From positions 1 through 64,000 of the forward strand of contig JADKCL010000003.1 of the NCBI GenBank assembly GCA_016718825.1: 64,000 bases of DNA, in the 5' to 3' direction. Shown here piece after piece: positions 52,645 through 62,254 of the stretch (the first letter of the stretch is position 1; every line of letters starts with the position of its first letter). The notes under the pieces are model-generated. The model was not told where the DNA came from and made no database searches. It saw only the letters and a program-made list of their open reading frames with translations. This DNA is from Bacteroidota bacterium. GTDB taxonomy: Bacteria > Bacteroidota > Bacteroidia > J057 > JADKCL01. A program made the translations under genes and the position numbers.

Positions 52645-53451
52645 TTACTGGATCACGAGGGAGTCATTGACCACAGCCGCAGCACCAAACCATCCGACAG
52701 CGCCATTGTCAAAATTTGTGGCGAGGTTGTCGGGAACGGAGGCAAATGGTCCGCCCGAGCCGGTGCCTTGCTGAAAGAGGGTAACGAAAAAATCGTAGGT
52801 TTTTGCCGAAACAGCCCGCACCTCGACGACGATCGAATCGCCGAGCCGGTTGGGATACGGAAACAGAAACGGTGACAATTGTCCATCGACAAAGGCATCA
52901 TCGCTCACCAACAGGTCCGCAATCGAATTGAAAACGGTGTCGTTGCGTGTAAATCGAAATTGATAGAAGTCGCCCCTCCCCGCGGGCTCCTGCGCCAGCA
53001 AGCCCACGTAATAGCCCGCACCAAACACCATGGTGTCGTTGTATTCGTAGCCCGTTCCCAACAATGGATTGATGCGCGGCAGGTAATTGGTTGCGGAATA
53101 CTTCTGTCCTTCGACCGTGACGTCCAAGAAGTAGTTGTGCTCGCGTTGCCCCTGGAAATCTGTGGTTTGGTACCATCCGGGACCTGTTTCAACCAAGGTA
53201 TCGACATTTCCGAGATCATCGCGCAAGATCAATTGAGCACCTGTCACGTGAGATTCGGCACCATCGCCCAAATAGGGACTCGACCGCGAAACCTTAAAAT
53301 CGTAGGGGCCCGGCTGATCGGTAATCCATCCTTCGATCACGATTTTGGGATCGGCATCGTTCAGCTGCAGGTCGATCTTCTGTTCGCAAGCGACGAGCAT
53401 TGCCGCCAACGGCAAAAGCATCAAAATTCGGGATTTGACGAAGTTTTTCAT
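52645..53451 (-). CDS. DUF4249 lipoprotein, TonB-receptor partner
   Basis: Start at MKNFVKSRILMLLPLAAMLV (53451), lipobox AMLVAC, 268 residues. Typical DUF4249 motifs: CEQKIDLQLNDADPKIVIEG, WITDQPGPYDFKVSRSSPYL, VTGAQLILRDDLGN and GWYQTTDFQGQREHNYFLDV. The family is an outer-membrane lipoprotein encoded beside TonB-dependent receptors in Bacteroidota and presumed to help substrate capture. The ATG is 1 base after the receptor stop. The C-terminus ends in DSLVIQ, normal for the family. Confidence 0.9.
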   Translation of the reverse strand: MKNFVKSRILMLLPLAAMLVACEQKIDLQLNDADPKIVIEGWITDQPGPYDFKVSRSSPYLGDGAESHVTGAQLILRDDLGNVDTLVETGPGWYQTTDFQGQREHNYFLDVTVEGQKYSATNYLPRINPLLGTGYEYNDTMVFGAGYYVGLLAQEPAGRGDFYQFRFTRNDTVFNSIADLLVSDDAFVDGQLSPFLFPYPNRLGDSIVVEVRAVSAKTYDFFVTLFQQGTGSGGPFASVPDNLATNFDNGAVGWFGAAAVVNDSLVIQ

Positions 53452-53452
53452 G

Positions 53453-55849
53453 TCAGAATTTGAAGTTCCAGGTGATCGAGGGTACCCAACGGAAAAGGTA
53501 GGTTTTGTAAGCGTTGCGAACGGTGACCTGCTGCCCCGGATTGTTGGGATCGTCTTCTTGCTCCTCCCTGAAATCGATCGAAAATGCATTTCGGCGGCCG
53601 TAGGCATTGTAGCAGGTGAAATTCCACGAGCTTTCCAGTCTTCGTTTTTTGTTTTCATCGACTTTGGGCTTGCCGTCAATGGTCACGGACAAATCCATGC
53701 GATGGTAATCGGGCAACTGATCGGCGTTGCGGGCACCGTAAAGCGGCACAAAGTTGCTGTCGATGCGGTAGCCACCGACCGGGAATGTGACGGGCCGGCC
53801 ACTCGAATAAACCCATGTCGCGCCGATGTTCGTGCGCTTGCTGAGTTGGAATCCGGCAACCACGTGGAAGTCATGCAAGCGGTTGCTATTGCTCGGATAA
53901 GGGTTTCCGCCGTTGATGCCGGCGATTTGCCGCATGGCCTTGCTCAAGGTGTAGCTCACCCAGCCGGTCAATTGTCCGCGCGTCTTGCGCAGCATGAATT
54001 CAGCGCCGTAGGCATATCCGTCGCCTCTTAGAATCTCCGTTTCAATCGTCGGATTCAGGATCAATTCTGCACCATTCTTGAAGTCGATCTGATTGCGCAT
54101 GTCCTTGTAATAAATCTCCAAGGATCCTTCCAATTGGTTGTCGAGGAAATTTTGGAAGTAGCCCACGGCAACTTGGTCGGCGATCTGCGGCACGATGTGC
54201 CGGCTGCTTGGAATCCAAATATCCCAAGGGAAGGAGGCGGTGCTGTTGGACGCCAAATGAAGGTACTGCCGTGTGCGCATGTAGGAGGCCTTGATCGAAT
54301 TGCTTGCCCCGACCAAATAACGCGCGGAAAAACGCGGCTCCAAACCATGATAAAGCTGCACGATCTCGCCTGAGGAGTACTGAGTGGTGTCCAAACGGGT
54401 TTCGTAAGTCGAATCGTAGCTGTATTCCTCGCCAGGACCCAATTGGGCGAATTGCGACCATCGCAAGCCGTAGGAAAGGGACAAGCGGTCGCTCACGGTT
54501 TGTTCGTTGCTCGCATAAATCGCCGATTCCAAAGCATAGTCGGGACTTACATTCAGCGGCTCCAGAAAGCTCTCCCCGAGCGGTTCGAAGATACCGGGAT
54601 TCACCCGGTGAAACGTGGCATCAATTCCGAATTGAAGCTGATTTTTGGGGTTTGCAAACCAAGTGATGTCGTTTTTCAACGCGTAGTCCCTGATTCCTGA
54701 ACCAAATTCGAATCGGTCTCCTGTAAAGGTCTCTGCTTCGAATCCGTAGAAAAAGTCGCTCATGATCAGCGTGGTATTGCTGAAGAGTTTGTCGCTGAAA
54801 AGGTGGTTCCAACGTAGCGATCCGGTTGCATTTCCCCAATCATTGCTGAAAATGTTCCTGAACTTGAAAACGTCCCTGCCGAAATAACCGGATAGGAAAA
54901 GCCGGTCCTTGTTGGAAATACGCAGGTTGGCTTTGGCGTTGAAGTCATAGAAATAGAGCTTGGTTGCCTTCAGGTTAGGGTCTTTGGCCAAGTTCAAAAA
55001 AATGTCCGCGTAGGTGCGGCGTCCGGAAACCACGAAGGATGCACGGTCCTTGATCAAAGGCCCTTCAATCGTAAGCCGGCTCGAAATCGCTCCGAGTCCG
55101 CCGCTTGCATGCCATTCTTTGTTGTTGCCTTCTTTCATATGAAGGTCGAGCACGCTGCTGAGGCGCGTTCCGTACTGCGCAGGGATTCCGCCCTTGTAGA
55201 GTTTATATTCGTCGCGCAAGGCATCGGCATTAAACACCGAAAAGAAGCCGAGCAAATGCGAAGCATTGTAGACCGTAGCATTGTCGAGCAATACCAAATT
55301 TTGATTGCTTTGACCTCCACGCACATAATAACCCGTGATACCTTCTCCGACGGAAACGACTCCCGGCAGCAATTGGATCGTGCGAATGACATCCACCTCG
55401 CCCATAAATGCCGGCAATTTCCGTATCTCTTTCAGGTTCATGGTCTCCACGCTCATATCCGAACCTTGGACATTGTCAGCCGATGCCTTGTCGGTGATTT
55501 CCACGGTTTGCACCTCGACGGACTTTTCAAGGAGCTCGAAATTCTGGCTAAGATCCTGATTGAGCTGAATATGAATGGTATCGGGAACGTAGCTCAGGTA
55601 CCGCACCACGACATCGTATTCGCCTTCCGCCAAGGTCAAGGAGAAAAAGCCGTAAGTGTTGGTATAGGCGCCGGTGCCAGCGCTTGGGACGAGGACCTGC
55701 GCGCTTGCAAGGTCTTCGCCGGTACCGCCATCGCGGACGTAGCCGCTCAAAGTGTGTTTGGTCTGCGAAAAAGCTGTCGCACTCAGCAGGAACAACAGCA
55801 ATACCACAAAAGCTGATTTTCGAAAGAAAAGGATCATCGCGGGCTTCAA
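53453..55849 (-). CDS. TonB-dependent outer-membrane receptor
   Basis: 798 residues. Signal peptide (FRKSAFVVLLLFLLSATAFS). A carboxypeptidase-regulatory-like domain reads HTLSGYVRDGGTGEDLASAQ, with YTNTYGFFSLTLAEGEYDVV (about 28-115). The plug has EIRKLPAFMGEVDVIRTIQL, LPGVVSVGEGITGYYVRGGQ and SNQNLVLLDNATVYNASHLL, then a ~22-strand barrel ending with VPSITWNFKF-type aromatic C-terminus. It imports a siderophore, peptide or other ligand using TonB energy. The DUF4249 partner follows at once; the ligand is unknown. Confidence 0.95.
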   Translation of the reverse strand: MKPAMILFFRKSAFVVLLLFLLSATAFSQTKHTLSGYVRDGGTGEDLASAQVLVPSAGTGAYTNTYGFFSLTLAEGEYDVVVRYLSYVPDTIHIQLNQDLSQNFELLEKSVEVQTVEITDKASADNVQGSDMSVETMNLKEIRKLPAFMGEVDVIRTIQLLPGVVSVGEGITGYYVRGGQSNQNLVLLDNATVYNASHLLGFFSVFNADALRDEYKLYKGGIPAQYGTRLSSVLDLHMKEGNNKEWHASGGLGAISSRLTIEGPLIKDRASFVVSGRRTYADIFLNLAKDPNLKATKLYFYDFNAKANLRISNKDRLFLSGYFGRDVFKFRNIFSNDWGNATGSLRWNHLFSDKLFSNTTLIMSDFFYGFEAETFTGDRFEFGSGIRDYALKNDITWFANPKNQLQFGIDATFHRVNPGIFEPLGESFLEPLNVSPDYALESAIYASNEQTVSDRLSLSYGLRWSQFAQLGPGEEYSYDSTYETRLDTTQYSSGEIVQLYHGLEPRFSARYLVGASNSIKASYMRTRQYLHLASNSTASFPWDIWIPSSRHIVPQIADQVAVGYFQNFLDNQLEGSLEIYYKDMRNQIDFKNGAELILNPTIETEILRGDGYAYGAEFMLRKTRGQLTGWVSYTLSKAMRQIAGINGGNPYPSNSNRLHDFHVVAGFQLSKRTNIGATWVYSSGRPVTFPVGGYRIDSNFVPLYGARNADQLPDYHRMDLSVTIDGKPKVDENKKRRLESSWNFTCYNAYGRRNAFSIDFREEQEDDPNNPGQQVTVRNAYKTYLFRWVPSITWNFKF

Positions 55850-56004
55850 TCTAACAGTCTCACATCGGGACTCACTTCTCAGACACGCGAAGCAGGCAAT
55901 TGGTTTGCTTTGGGGAGAAATTTAATTTTGCATTAGCCACTACAACCGGAATGACCGCCCCAAAAGAAGCAGCCATCCTAGTACTCTATATCTACACAAA
56001 ATTC

Positions 56005-56841
56005 TTAGTTGTAGCCCTTCATCGCCGTGAAGTACTCTTCCTTGCTCATGCCGATCACAACAATCTGAACAAAGCTCTGTTCGCTGAGGTGGTTGCGCCA
56101 ATTGGTCACGACGCCACCCAAATTGTAGCTTTTGAAGAAAGGCTCATCGCAGAAGATGTTGAGCTTGAGGGACATCTTTTCGAAATCATCACTTAACAGC
56201 CAATACTTCTGCGTGATGTAAAAGTCATCGCGCCCAGTCCGTGAGCGCATCAGATCTGTCAAGGACTCCACGAGCGAATCGCGGTTTACATTCCAGGGAA
56301 GGTCATTCACGGCAACTGAAAATTCGCCATCAAAGTTGAATTGCTTGACATCGCCGTACCAGTAAACGCCCGGCATACGATCAAGCTGTGTGACCGCAGT
56401 TTGCAGCAAGTCAAGGTCACTGTAGCGGATGCGCGACCAACGAATGGGTTTAAACCCACGCTGAAATTCTGTGAGATCTTTTTCCGTAAAGCGGTAGCTG
56501 AAGGCCTCGTCGGTGATATAATTGCAGCGAAGATTGACGCGAAGGGTCTTTTGCAAGTCGCCGTTGCGGTAAAATTTGAGGGCATAATGGTATTCGCAGT
56601 AATCCTCGTAGGTCTCTTCGAAGCTCCATTTTTGCTGAATTTGCCTCAAAATCGTAGGATCAGACATGATAAACGTGCCCAACTTTTCCTGAATGGCGAC
56701 AGGTTGATAATTGGTCAAAGACACGCCAACCATTTCCCAGCGGCCAGTGGAAAGATCAAGATCTTCCAACAATTTCTTGGCTTCAAGGCCCTGAACAGTG
56801 CCCCAAAAACAAATCCAAACCAATAGAATTTTCTTCAACAT
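56005..56841 (-). CDS. Secreted protein of unknown function
   Basis: Start at MLKKILLVWICFWGTVQGLE (56841), 278 residues with signal peptide. The mature protein is rich in acidic and aromatic residues: TYEDYCEYHYALKFYRNGDL, FTEKDLTEFQRGFKPIRWSR, RMPGVYWYGDVKQFNFDGEF and DFYITQKYWLLSDDFEKMSL. No catalytic motif or repeat is seen. It is flanked by a DnaA-box-like site on its 5' side (56911). No function can be given. Confidence 0.7.
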   Translation of the reverse strand: MLKKILLVWICFWGTVQGLEAKKLLEDLDLSTGRWEMVGVSLTNYQPVAIQEKLGTFIMSDPTILRQIQQKWSFEETYEDYCEYHYALKFYRNGDLQKTLRVNLRCNYITDEAFSYRFTEKDLTEFQRGFKPIRWSRIRYSDLDLLQTAVTQLDRMPGVYWYGDVKQFNFDGEFSVAVNDLPWNVNRDSLVESLTDLMRSRTGRDDFYITQKYWLLSDDFEKMSLKLNIFCDEPFFKSYNLGGVVTNWRNHLSEQSFVQIVVIGMSKEEYFTAMKGYN

Positions 56842-56910
56842 AACGGCAACACGCTTGTATTCAATCAATTTGATAAAAATACGGCTTTTGCCCACGATCC
56901 GAATGCGTGC

Positions 56911-56939
56911 TTATCCACAGAAATGCGGGGTTTTCCACA
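56911..56939. other. DnaA box and near-match upstream of the secreted protein gene
   Basis: ttatccaca at 56911-56919 is a perfect box, and ttttccaca at 56931-56939 differs by one base. Same word as in the 52.5 kb cluster. Confidence 0.4.
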
Positions 56940-56954
56940 ATAATGAACAGGGGA

Positions 56955-57029
56955 TAGTTAGTAGTTAGAATGTAGCAGTTAGCAGTTTGGGAGAATTGCA
57001 TTTGCTAACTGCCAACTGCTAACTCCTAA
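56955..57029. repeat. Inverted repeat of taactgctaac words
   Basis: The left arm (tagttagtagttag...gcagttagcagtt) is the reverse complement of parts of the right arm (aactgccaactgctaactcc). It can form a long imperfect hairpin after the serine dehydratase stop. Confidence 0.6.
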
Positions 57030-57938
57030 CTAAATATCCTCTTCCTCATACTCCACCACAAGTGCGGGTGCGAGGAGGACATTGGCTTCAATGGCCTTCG
57101 CGGTCGGCGTTGCTGCGATGCCGCCCATCGCGGTTTCTTTGTAGCGCGATTCCATGCTTTCGCCGACCTCGGCCATGGCATCAATCACTTCATCAACTGG
57201 AATGATGCTGCGGTCACCCGCTAAGGCCATTTGGGCCGATGCGAACGCGATCACAGCCCCCGAACCGTTGCGTTTGACGCAAGGAACTTCGACCAATCCG
57301 GCGACGGGGTCGCAAATCAGACCCAGCATGTTCATGATGGTGATGGCCACGGCATCAAAGACTTCATCGATCGTGCCGCCGAGGCAGTACACGATGGCGC
57401 CTGCGCCCATGGCTGCTGCCGTGCCCGTTTCGGCCTGACATCCGCCGACGGCGCCCGCAATCGATGCACGACGCTCAATCACCAAGGCGATGCCTGCCGC
57501 TACGAGCATGCCTTCAAAAATCACCTGATTCGGCAATTGGTGCAATTCCTGCAAGGTCGTTAAAATGCCCGGCATGATGCCCGAGGCGCCCGCCGTGGGT
57601 GCTGCAACCACGCGTCCCATGCAGGAATTCACCTCCTTGGCTGCAATTGCATACGCCAACAGCTTCTGGAAATTCTCCCCCAAAACCGAGACCTTGGCAG
57701 CCATCACCTTCTTGGCGCCATTGTCGATCATGCCGCTGATGCTGCGCATGTCATGCTCCAATCCTGTCCGCACGGCATCGGTCATCACCGCATGCGCCTG
57801 CTCCACACGGGCCCAAATCAAGGTCTCCTCCCCTTCCTTCTCCCGGATTTCATAGTCCATCACCGGACGCCAAAGCGGTTGTCCAGTGGCCTTTACTGCC
57901 TCGATCCATTCGGAAAAGCTGTCGAATAATACGTTCAT
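57030..57938 (-). CDS. sdaAA: L-serine ammonia-lyase, iron-sulphur, alpha subunit
   Basis: 302 residues, normal for the separate alpha chain. Iron-sulphur cysteines sit in KEVNSCMGRVVAAPTAGASG, AGAVGGCQAETGTAAAMGAG and MLGLICDPVAGLVEVPCVKR, the three conserved stretches binding the [4Fe-4S] cluster that activates serine. It converts L-serine to pyruvate and ammonia. No beta subunit gene is adjacent in the window. Its ATG overlaps the stop of the subtilisin-like gene (57935-57938), an odd pairing of a cytoplasmic enzyme with an exported protease. Confidence 0.93.
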   Translation of the reverse strand: MNVLFDSFSEWIEAVKATGQPLWRPVMDYEIREKEGEETLIWARVEQAHAVMTDAVRTGLEHDMRSISGMIDNGAKKVMAAKVSVLGENFQKLLAYAIAAKEVNSCMGRVVAAPTAGASGIMPGILTTLQELHQLPNQVIFEGMLVAAGIALVIERRASIAGAVGGCQAETGTAAAMGAGAIVYCLGGTIDEVFDAVAITIMNMLGLICDPVAGLVEVPCVKRNGSGAVIAFASAQMALAGDRSIIPVDEVIDAMAEVGESMESRYKETAMGGIAATPTAKAIEANVLLAPALVVEYEEEDI

Positions 57939-59602
57939 CGTGCAGTGTATATGCGCAATTTGGAGGAATGCTTGACCTCCCGGTCGGCATCCAAAATTCT
58001 CAAAACATAGTTGCCACTCGGCAAGAAGGCAAAATCATCCTCCCGCGTAAAATGCATCACATTGTAAAACGGCGCGACTTCTATCACCCGCTTCCAAACG
58101 ATCCGCCCGCTAGCATCAGCCAATTCGAAGGTCGCAGCATAGGCTTGAGTCCCATTGTCAAATGCGACACTGAAATGATCCGTCGCCGGATTGGGATAAA
58201 TCGCAATGCTATCGCCCCCCATCCAAATCGAGGAGGCTACGGCTGGCAAATCACTCCCTGTCAGGAGCTTGTAGGCCACGGCAACATCGGGAATCCCATA
58301 TCCATAAAATGTATCCGGACTTTCATAACGGTCTGCCGATCGGATGATGGCATCGTAAAGGACCATGTTTGGCGTATTGGGGGCACTTTGCAGCAAGCAG
58401 GCCCCCATGCCGGCTGCAACGGGGCAACTGAAACTTGTACCATTTCCCTGCGAAAGCGTTCCGCTGCTGCGAATGTAGCTGCAGCCCTCTCCCATCGCCG
58501 AAATGTCGGGCTTGATGCGCCCGTCAAAACTCGGTCCCTGCGAACTGAAACCTGCGATCACTTCGCTGCCATTCACTGCCCCCACCGAAATCACACTGTC
58601 GCCGTCGGAGGGCGCTAGCATTTTGCCAGCCCCGTCATTGCCAGCACTGTTGAATACCACGATACCCTTGCTTGCCGCCAAATCCGCGGCGATCGTGATG
58701 ATCGCGGTGTTGCCGTCCAGGTCGTCGTAGGTATAACTGTCAAAATCCAAGGTTCTGTATCCCAGAGAGGTAGAAAACAAATCCGCCCCGATCGAATCCG
58801 CAAATTCCATCGCAGCGACCCAATTGTCTTCCTCTTGATGGGTTTCTGAAGCGTCGGATTCCGTATGACAGAGAATGAAGGAGGCCCCGTGGGCCGAGCC
58901 CGCAAACCAGAAGGATGAATCGGAACTCGATTCGCCCCATCCTGCCAAAATACTCAGTGTAAATTGCCCGTGGTCGCCTTGGTTGAATACATTTTCCTCG
59001 TTGTTGACAAAGTCCCATGTTGCGACGAGGCGGTCACTGTTGATGAGGTGGCTGAGATAGGGGTTTTTGTCGGCATCGCGAAACCCGTTGTCCATCATGG
59101 AAATGAGGATTCCGTGGCCGTTGTACCCGTTTTTGTGCAATTTGTCGAGGCCGATCATGGCTGTCTGCGTATGCGAGAACCCCGCCGAATAACCTTCACG
59201 GGCGTTGACAGCTGGAACTTCGTCGAGATCCAAAACGACCTTCGGAATGCGCTTGACTGCTTTCACATAGGGCAATGAGGCGACCGAAGCGGCTGTTGCT
59301 TCGTCCATCCGTACAGATGTTGCATTCAACCACTTCGAGGGATGCAGCAACGTAGCACCCGCGGCACCCACACCATATATATACTGTCGATTCACCGGGA
59401 AGTCGCTGAATTGAACATTCAACCCCTGACGAAGGCGGCGGTCAATCGAGCGTTGCGCCAAAAAATCCGTCGGTTCGAGGCCGGAGACATCGCCCTTGTC
59501 GGTGAACATCACCCAATATTTATCCGTTCCACCTTGAGAAAAAGCAGGCAGGAAAAAACCGCAAAAGAGCAAAGTCAACAACCAATTCCACTTTGTTTTC
59601 AT
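57935..59602 (-). CDS. Subtilisin-like (S8) serine protease with T9SS signal
   Basis: Start at MKTKWNWLLTLLFCGFFLPA (59602), 555 residues. A short I9-like pro-region follows the signal. The catalytic triad is Asp near 169 (ILISMMDNGFRDADKNP), His near 212 (FNQGDHGQFTLSIL) and Ser near 390 (GNGTSFSCPVAAGMGACLL), with oxyanion Asn in VVFNSAGNDGAG. A type A sorting domain (IAIYPNPATDHFSV ... SGNYVLRILD) ends it. It should be exported by the type IX system and degrade proteins outside the cell. Confidence 0.93.
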   Translation of the reverse strand: MKTKWNWLLTLLFCGFFLPAFSQGGTDKYWVMFTDKGDVSGLEPTDFLAQRSIDRRLRQGLNVQFSDFPVNRQYIYGVGAAGATLLHPSKWLNATSVRMDEATAASVASLPYVKAVKRIPKVVLDLDEVPAVNAREGYSAGFSHTQTAMIGLDKLHKNGYNGHGILISMMDNGFRDADKNPYLSHLINSDRLVATWDFVNNEENVFNQGDHGQFTLSILAGWGESSSDSSFWFAGSAHGASFILCHTESDASETHQEEDNWVAAMEFADSIGADLFSTSLGYRTLDFDSYTYDDLDGNTAIITIAADLAASKGIVVFNSAGNDGAGKMLAPSDGDSVISVGAVNGSEVIAGFSSQGPSFDGRIKPDISAMGEGCSYIRSSGTLSQGNGTSFSCPVAAGMGACLLQSAPNTPNMVLYDAIIRSADRYESPDTFYGYGIPDVAVAYKLLTGSDLPAVASSIWMGGDSIAIYPNPATDHFSVAFDNGTQAYAATFELADASGRIVWKRVIEVAPFYNVMHFTREDDFAFLPSGNYVLRILDADREVKHSSKLRIYTAR

Positions 59603-59764
59603 CGGGACTAAAGTTACGGAAAATTCGAAGAAGCCTCTGACTGTTGCCCGACAGGACGATATTTTCACGAATTTCTCTTGTGCGCTTTGCGTTTAACCCG
59701 CTTGGCAGATCGTCGGGTACAGCTGTGACGAAATAGAAAAGATCGTAGAAACTCAAAATCCAAG

Positions 59765-59805
59765 TGGAATTCGAATCCCTACGACCTTGTGAGTCAGCAC
59801 ATATT
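59765..59805 (-). other. tRNA-derived 3' fragment (degenerate)
   Basis: On the minus strand the sequence gctgactcacaaggtcgtag followed by ggattcgaattcc resembles an anticodon arm plus T-arm. No acceptor or D-arm partner can be found, so it is at best a remnant. Confidence 0.35.
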
Positions 59806-59812
59806 AAAGCAA

Positions 59813-60538
59813 TCAGCCGCGCTTGTTTTTTGCCCGGCCATCGACATTGATGCCAGTTCCGTCCAAGACGTACTTGTGCACCAATCCTGCCAAAGCGGCT
59901 CCGATGATGGGCGCGAGCCAAAACAGCCATAGCTGCTCGACGGCCCAACCGCCTTCAAAGATCGCAGCAGCCGTACTTCTTGCCGGATTCACCGACGTAT
60001 TCGTTACCGGAATGCTGATCAAGTGAACCAAAGTGAGGCCGAGACCAATGGCCATGCCAGCAAATCCGCCGGGAGCGGTCGATTGCGTGGCGCCCAAAAT
60101 GATCATGAGGAACATGAAGGTCATGACAATCTCGGTCACGAGGCAAGCCACCATGCCGTATTGCCCTGGAGAATGGTCGCCGTAACCATTCGAAGCAAAC
60201 CCATTCGTCGCCCAGCCTTCTTGTCCGCTGGCAATCAAGTACAAAACCGCTGCGCCAGCTATGCCTCCAAATACTTGAGAAACAATGTATCCTGGCAAAT
60301 CCTTGGCTTCAAACCTCCCACCGAGCCATAGGCCGACCGAAACCGCCGGGTTGAAATGTCCGCCGGAAATATGCCCGACCGCGTAGGCCATTGTGAGGAC
60401 TGTCAAGCCGAAAGCCAATGAAACGCCGACGAATCCGATTCCCATTCCGCCCGGAAAACCAGCGGCCAGAATTGCACTCCCGCATCCGCCGAGGACGAGC
60501 CAAAATGTCCCAATAAACTCTGCAATTAACTTTTTCAT
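59813..60538 (-). CDS. aqpZ: Aquaporin Z
   Basis: Start at MKKLIAEFIGTFWLVLGGCG (60538), 241 residues. Six membrane helices. The two NPA boxes are in VGHISGGHFNPAVSVGLWLG and PVTNTSVNPARSTAAAIFEG, with the selectivity Arg following the second. The loop NGFASNGYGDHSPGQYGMVA is typical of AqpZ. It is a tetrameric water channel in the inner membrane. It stands as a single gene. Confidence 0.95.
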   Translation of the reverse strand: MKKLIAEFIGTFWLVLGGCGSAILAAGFPGGMGIGFVGVSLAFGLTVLTMAYAVGHISGGHFNPAVSVGLWLGGRFEAKDLPGYIVSQVFGGIAGAAVLYLIASGQEGWATNGFASNGYGDHSPGQYGMVACLVTEIVMTFMFLMIILGATQSTAPGGFAGMAIGLGLTLVHLISIPVTNTSVNPARSTAAAIFEGGWAVEQLWLFWLAPIIGAALAGLVHKYVLDGTGINVDGRAKNKRG

Positions 60539-60773
60539 TCCTGATTTTGGGGTTAAAGTCTTGATTTTAGTTGAATATCGGATGCAAAATGCAGTCCCGA
60601 ACGGAAGACAAGCTAGGAAAAATTCCTGCACGCATTCACATATTCAGGAAAAAGTGGAATTCGAGGGTCCAATTGGCGGTTCGGGACGAATTCTTTCAAT
60701 CATTGAAGGAAAAGGTCTGCCTAGTTTCGGCAACTTTCGTAAATTGCGCGCTCATTTTTTCCGCGCATAAGAC

Positions 60774-62114
60774 ATGTTTGAGAATCTTAGTTCCAAGATA
60801 GAACGCGCCTTCAAGAAACTGAAGGGCTCCCATAAAATCACCGAACTCAACATCGCTGAGATGATGAAGGAGATCCGCCGTGCCTTGGTGGATGCGGACG
60901 TGAACTACAAAGTGGCCAAGGATTTCACCAACGATGTGAAAGACAAGGCATTAGGCCAAGACATTTTGATCTCTGTCTCCCCAAGCCAACTCATGGTCAA
61001 GATCGTTCATGACGAGCTGACCTTGTTGATGGGCGGCAAGGGCGAGGAAATCAAGATGAACAGCAAGCCGCCGACCGTGATTTTGATCGCTGGTCTGCAA
61101 GGTTCGGGTAAGACGACCTTCACGGGCAAGCTCGCCAAATACCTCAAAGGCAAGGGTCGCAATCCATTGTTGGTCGCTTGCGACGTGTATCGTCCTGCGG
61201 CTATCGATCAGTTGACCGTGCTTGCCGAGCAAGTCGGTTCAGACATTTATAAGGAGATCGAGAACAAAGACGCCGTTCAAATCGCCAAGAACGGTATCGA
61301 ATTCGCCCGCAAAAACGGCAAGGACGTCGTGATCGTGGACACCGCCGGTCGTTTGGCCGTGGACGAAAAGATGATGAACGAGATTGCGGCCGTGAAGGCT
61401 GCGATCAGCCCCGACGAAATCCTCTTCGTCGTGGATGCGATGACCGGCCAAGACGCGGTCAATACGGCCAAGACGTTCAACGAGCGCTTGGACTTTGACG
61501 GCGTGGTGCTGACGAAATTGGACGGCGACACCCGTGGTGGTGCTGCGATTTCGATCCGGTCTGTGGTGGACAAGCCGATCAAGTTCATTTCGAGCGGCGA
61601 AAAAATGGAAGCCCTCGACAGGTTCTATCCTGAGCGTATGGCCTCCAGGATCTTGGGCATGGGCGACGTGGTCACCCTCGTGGAACGTGCGCAAGAGCAA
61701 TTTGACGAGGAAGAAAGCCTGCGTTTGCAGGCCAAAATGCGCAAGAATCAGTTCGACTTTGACGACTTCTTGAAGCAGCTTGCCACGATCAAAAAGATGG
61801 GCAACATGAAGGACCTCCTCGGAATGATCCCCGGCGTGGGCAAAGTGTTGAAAGACACGGAGATTCCGGACGATGCCTTCAAGCACATCGAGGCGATGAT
61901 CCAATCGATGAACAAGGAAGAGCGCGCCAATCCAGCCCTGATCAGCGGCGGACGTCGCAAGCGCATCGCCGACGGTAGCGGCACCACCGTGCAAGAAGTC
62001 AATCAGCTCCTGAAGCAATTTGGCGAGATGAAGAAGATGATGAAGACCATGAACAAACTCAGCGAAAAAGGCATGAGCATGAACAACATGCCCATGATGC
62101 GCGGGAAGCGCTGA
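60774..62114 (+). CDS. ffh: Signal recognition particle protein Ffh
   Basis: 446 residues, full length. N domain helices (MFENLSSKIERAFKKLKGSH). G domain with VILIAGLQGSGKTTFTGKLA (P-loop), DVYRPAAIDQL, VVIVDTAGRLAVDEKMM, VVLTKLDGDTRGGAAISI. M domain methionine-rich (MKKMMKTMNKLSEKGMSMNN) with GxGK-like fingerloop IPGVGKVLKDTEIPD and RGKR end. It binds 4.5S RNA and signal sequences of nascent membrane proteins and docks with FtsY. A strong terminator follows. Confidence 0.98.
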   Translation: MFENLSSKIERAFKKLKGSHKITELNIAEMMKEIRRALVDADVNYKVAKDFTNDVKDKALGQDILISVSPSQLMVKIVHDELTLLMGGKGEEIKMNSKPPTVILIAGLQGSGKTTFTGKLAKYLKGKGRNPLLVACDVYRPAAIDQLTVLAEQVGSDIYKEIENKDAVQIAKNGIEFARKNGKDVVIVDTAGRLAVDEKMMNEIAAVKAAISPDEILFVVDAMTGQDAVNTAKTFNERLDFDGVVLTKLDGDTRGGAAISIRSVVDKPIKFISSGEKMEALDRFYPERMASRILGMGDVVTLVERAQEQFDEEESLRLQAKMRKNQFDFDDFLKQLATIKKMGNMKDLLGMIPGVGKVLKDTEIPDDAFKHIEAMIQSMNKEERANPALISGGRRKRIADGSGTTVQEVNQLLKQFGEMKKMMKTMNKLSEKGMSMNNMPMMRGKR

Positions 62115-62141
62115 GGCGGGTGTGACTTCAAAACATATTGG

Positions 62142-62172
62142 AAACGCGGCTTCGAAAGGGGCCGCGTTTTTC
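62142..62172 (+). terminator. Terminator after ffh
   Basis: aaacgcggc (62142-62150) and gccgcgttt (62161-62169) form a 9-bp stem followed by T residues. Confidence 0.9.
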
Positions 62173-62254
62173 TTTGATTTACAATGAAAAGGAACCCGAT
62201 CCGTTTCTTAAAAACAGAGAAATAACACTACTTTAGGTTCTCAAAATCAAGATT

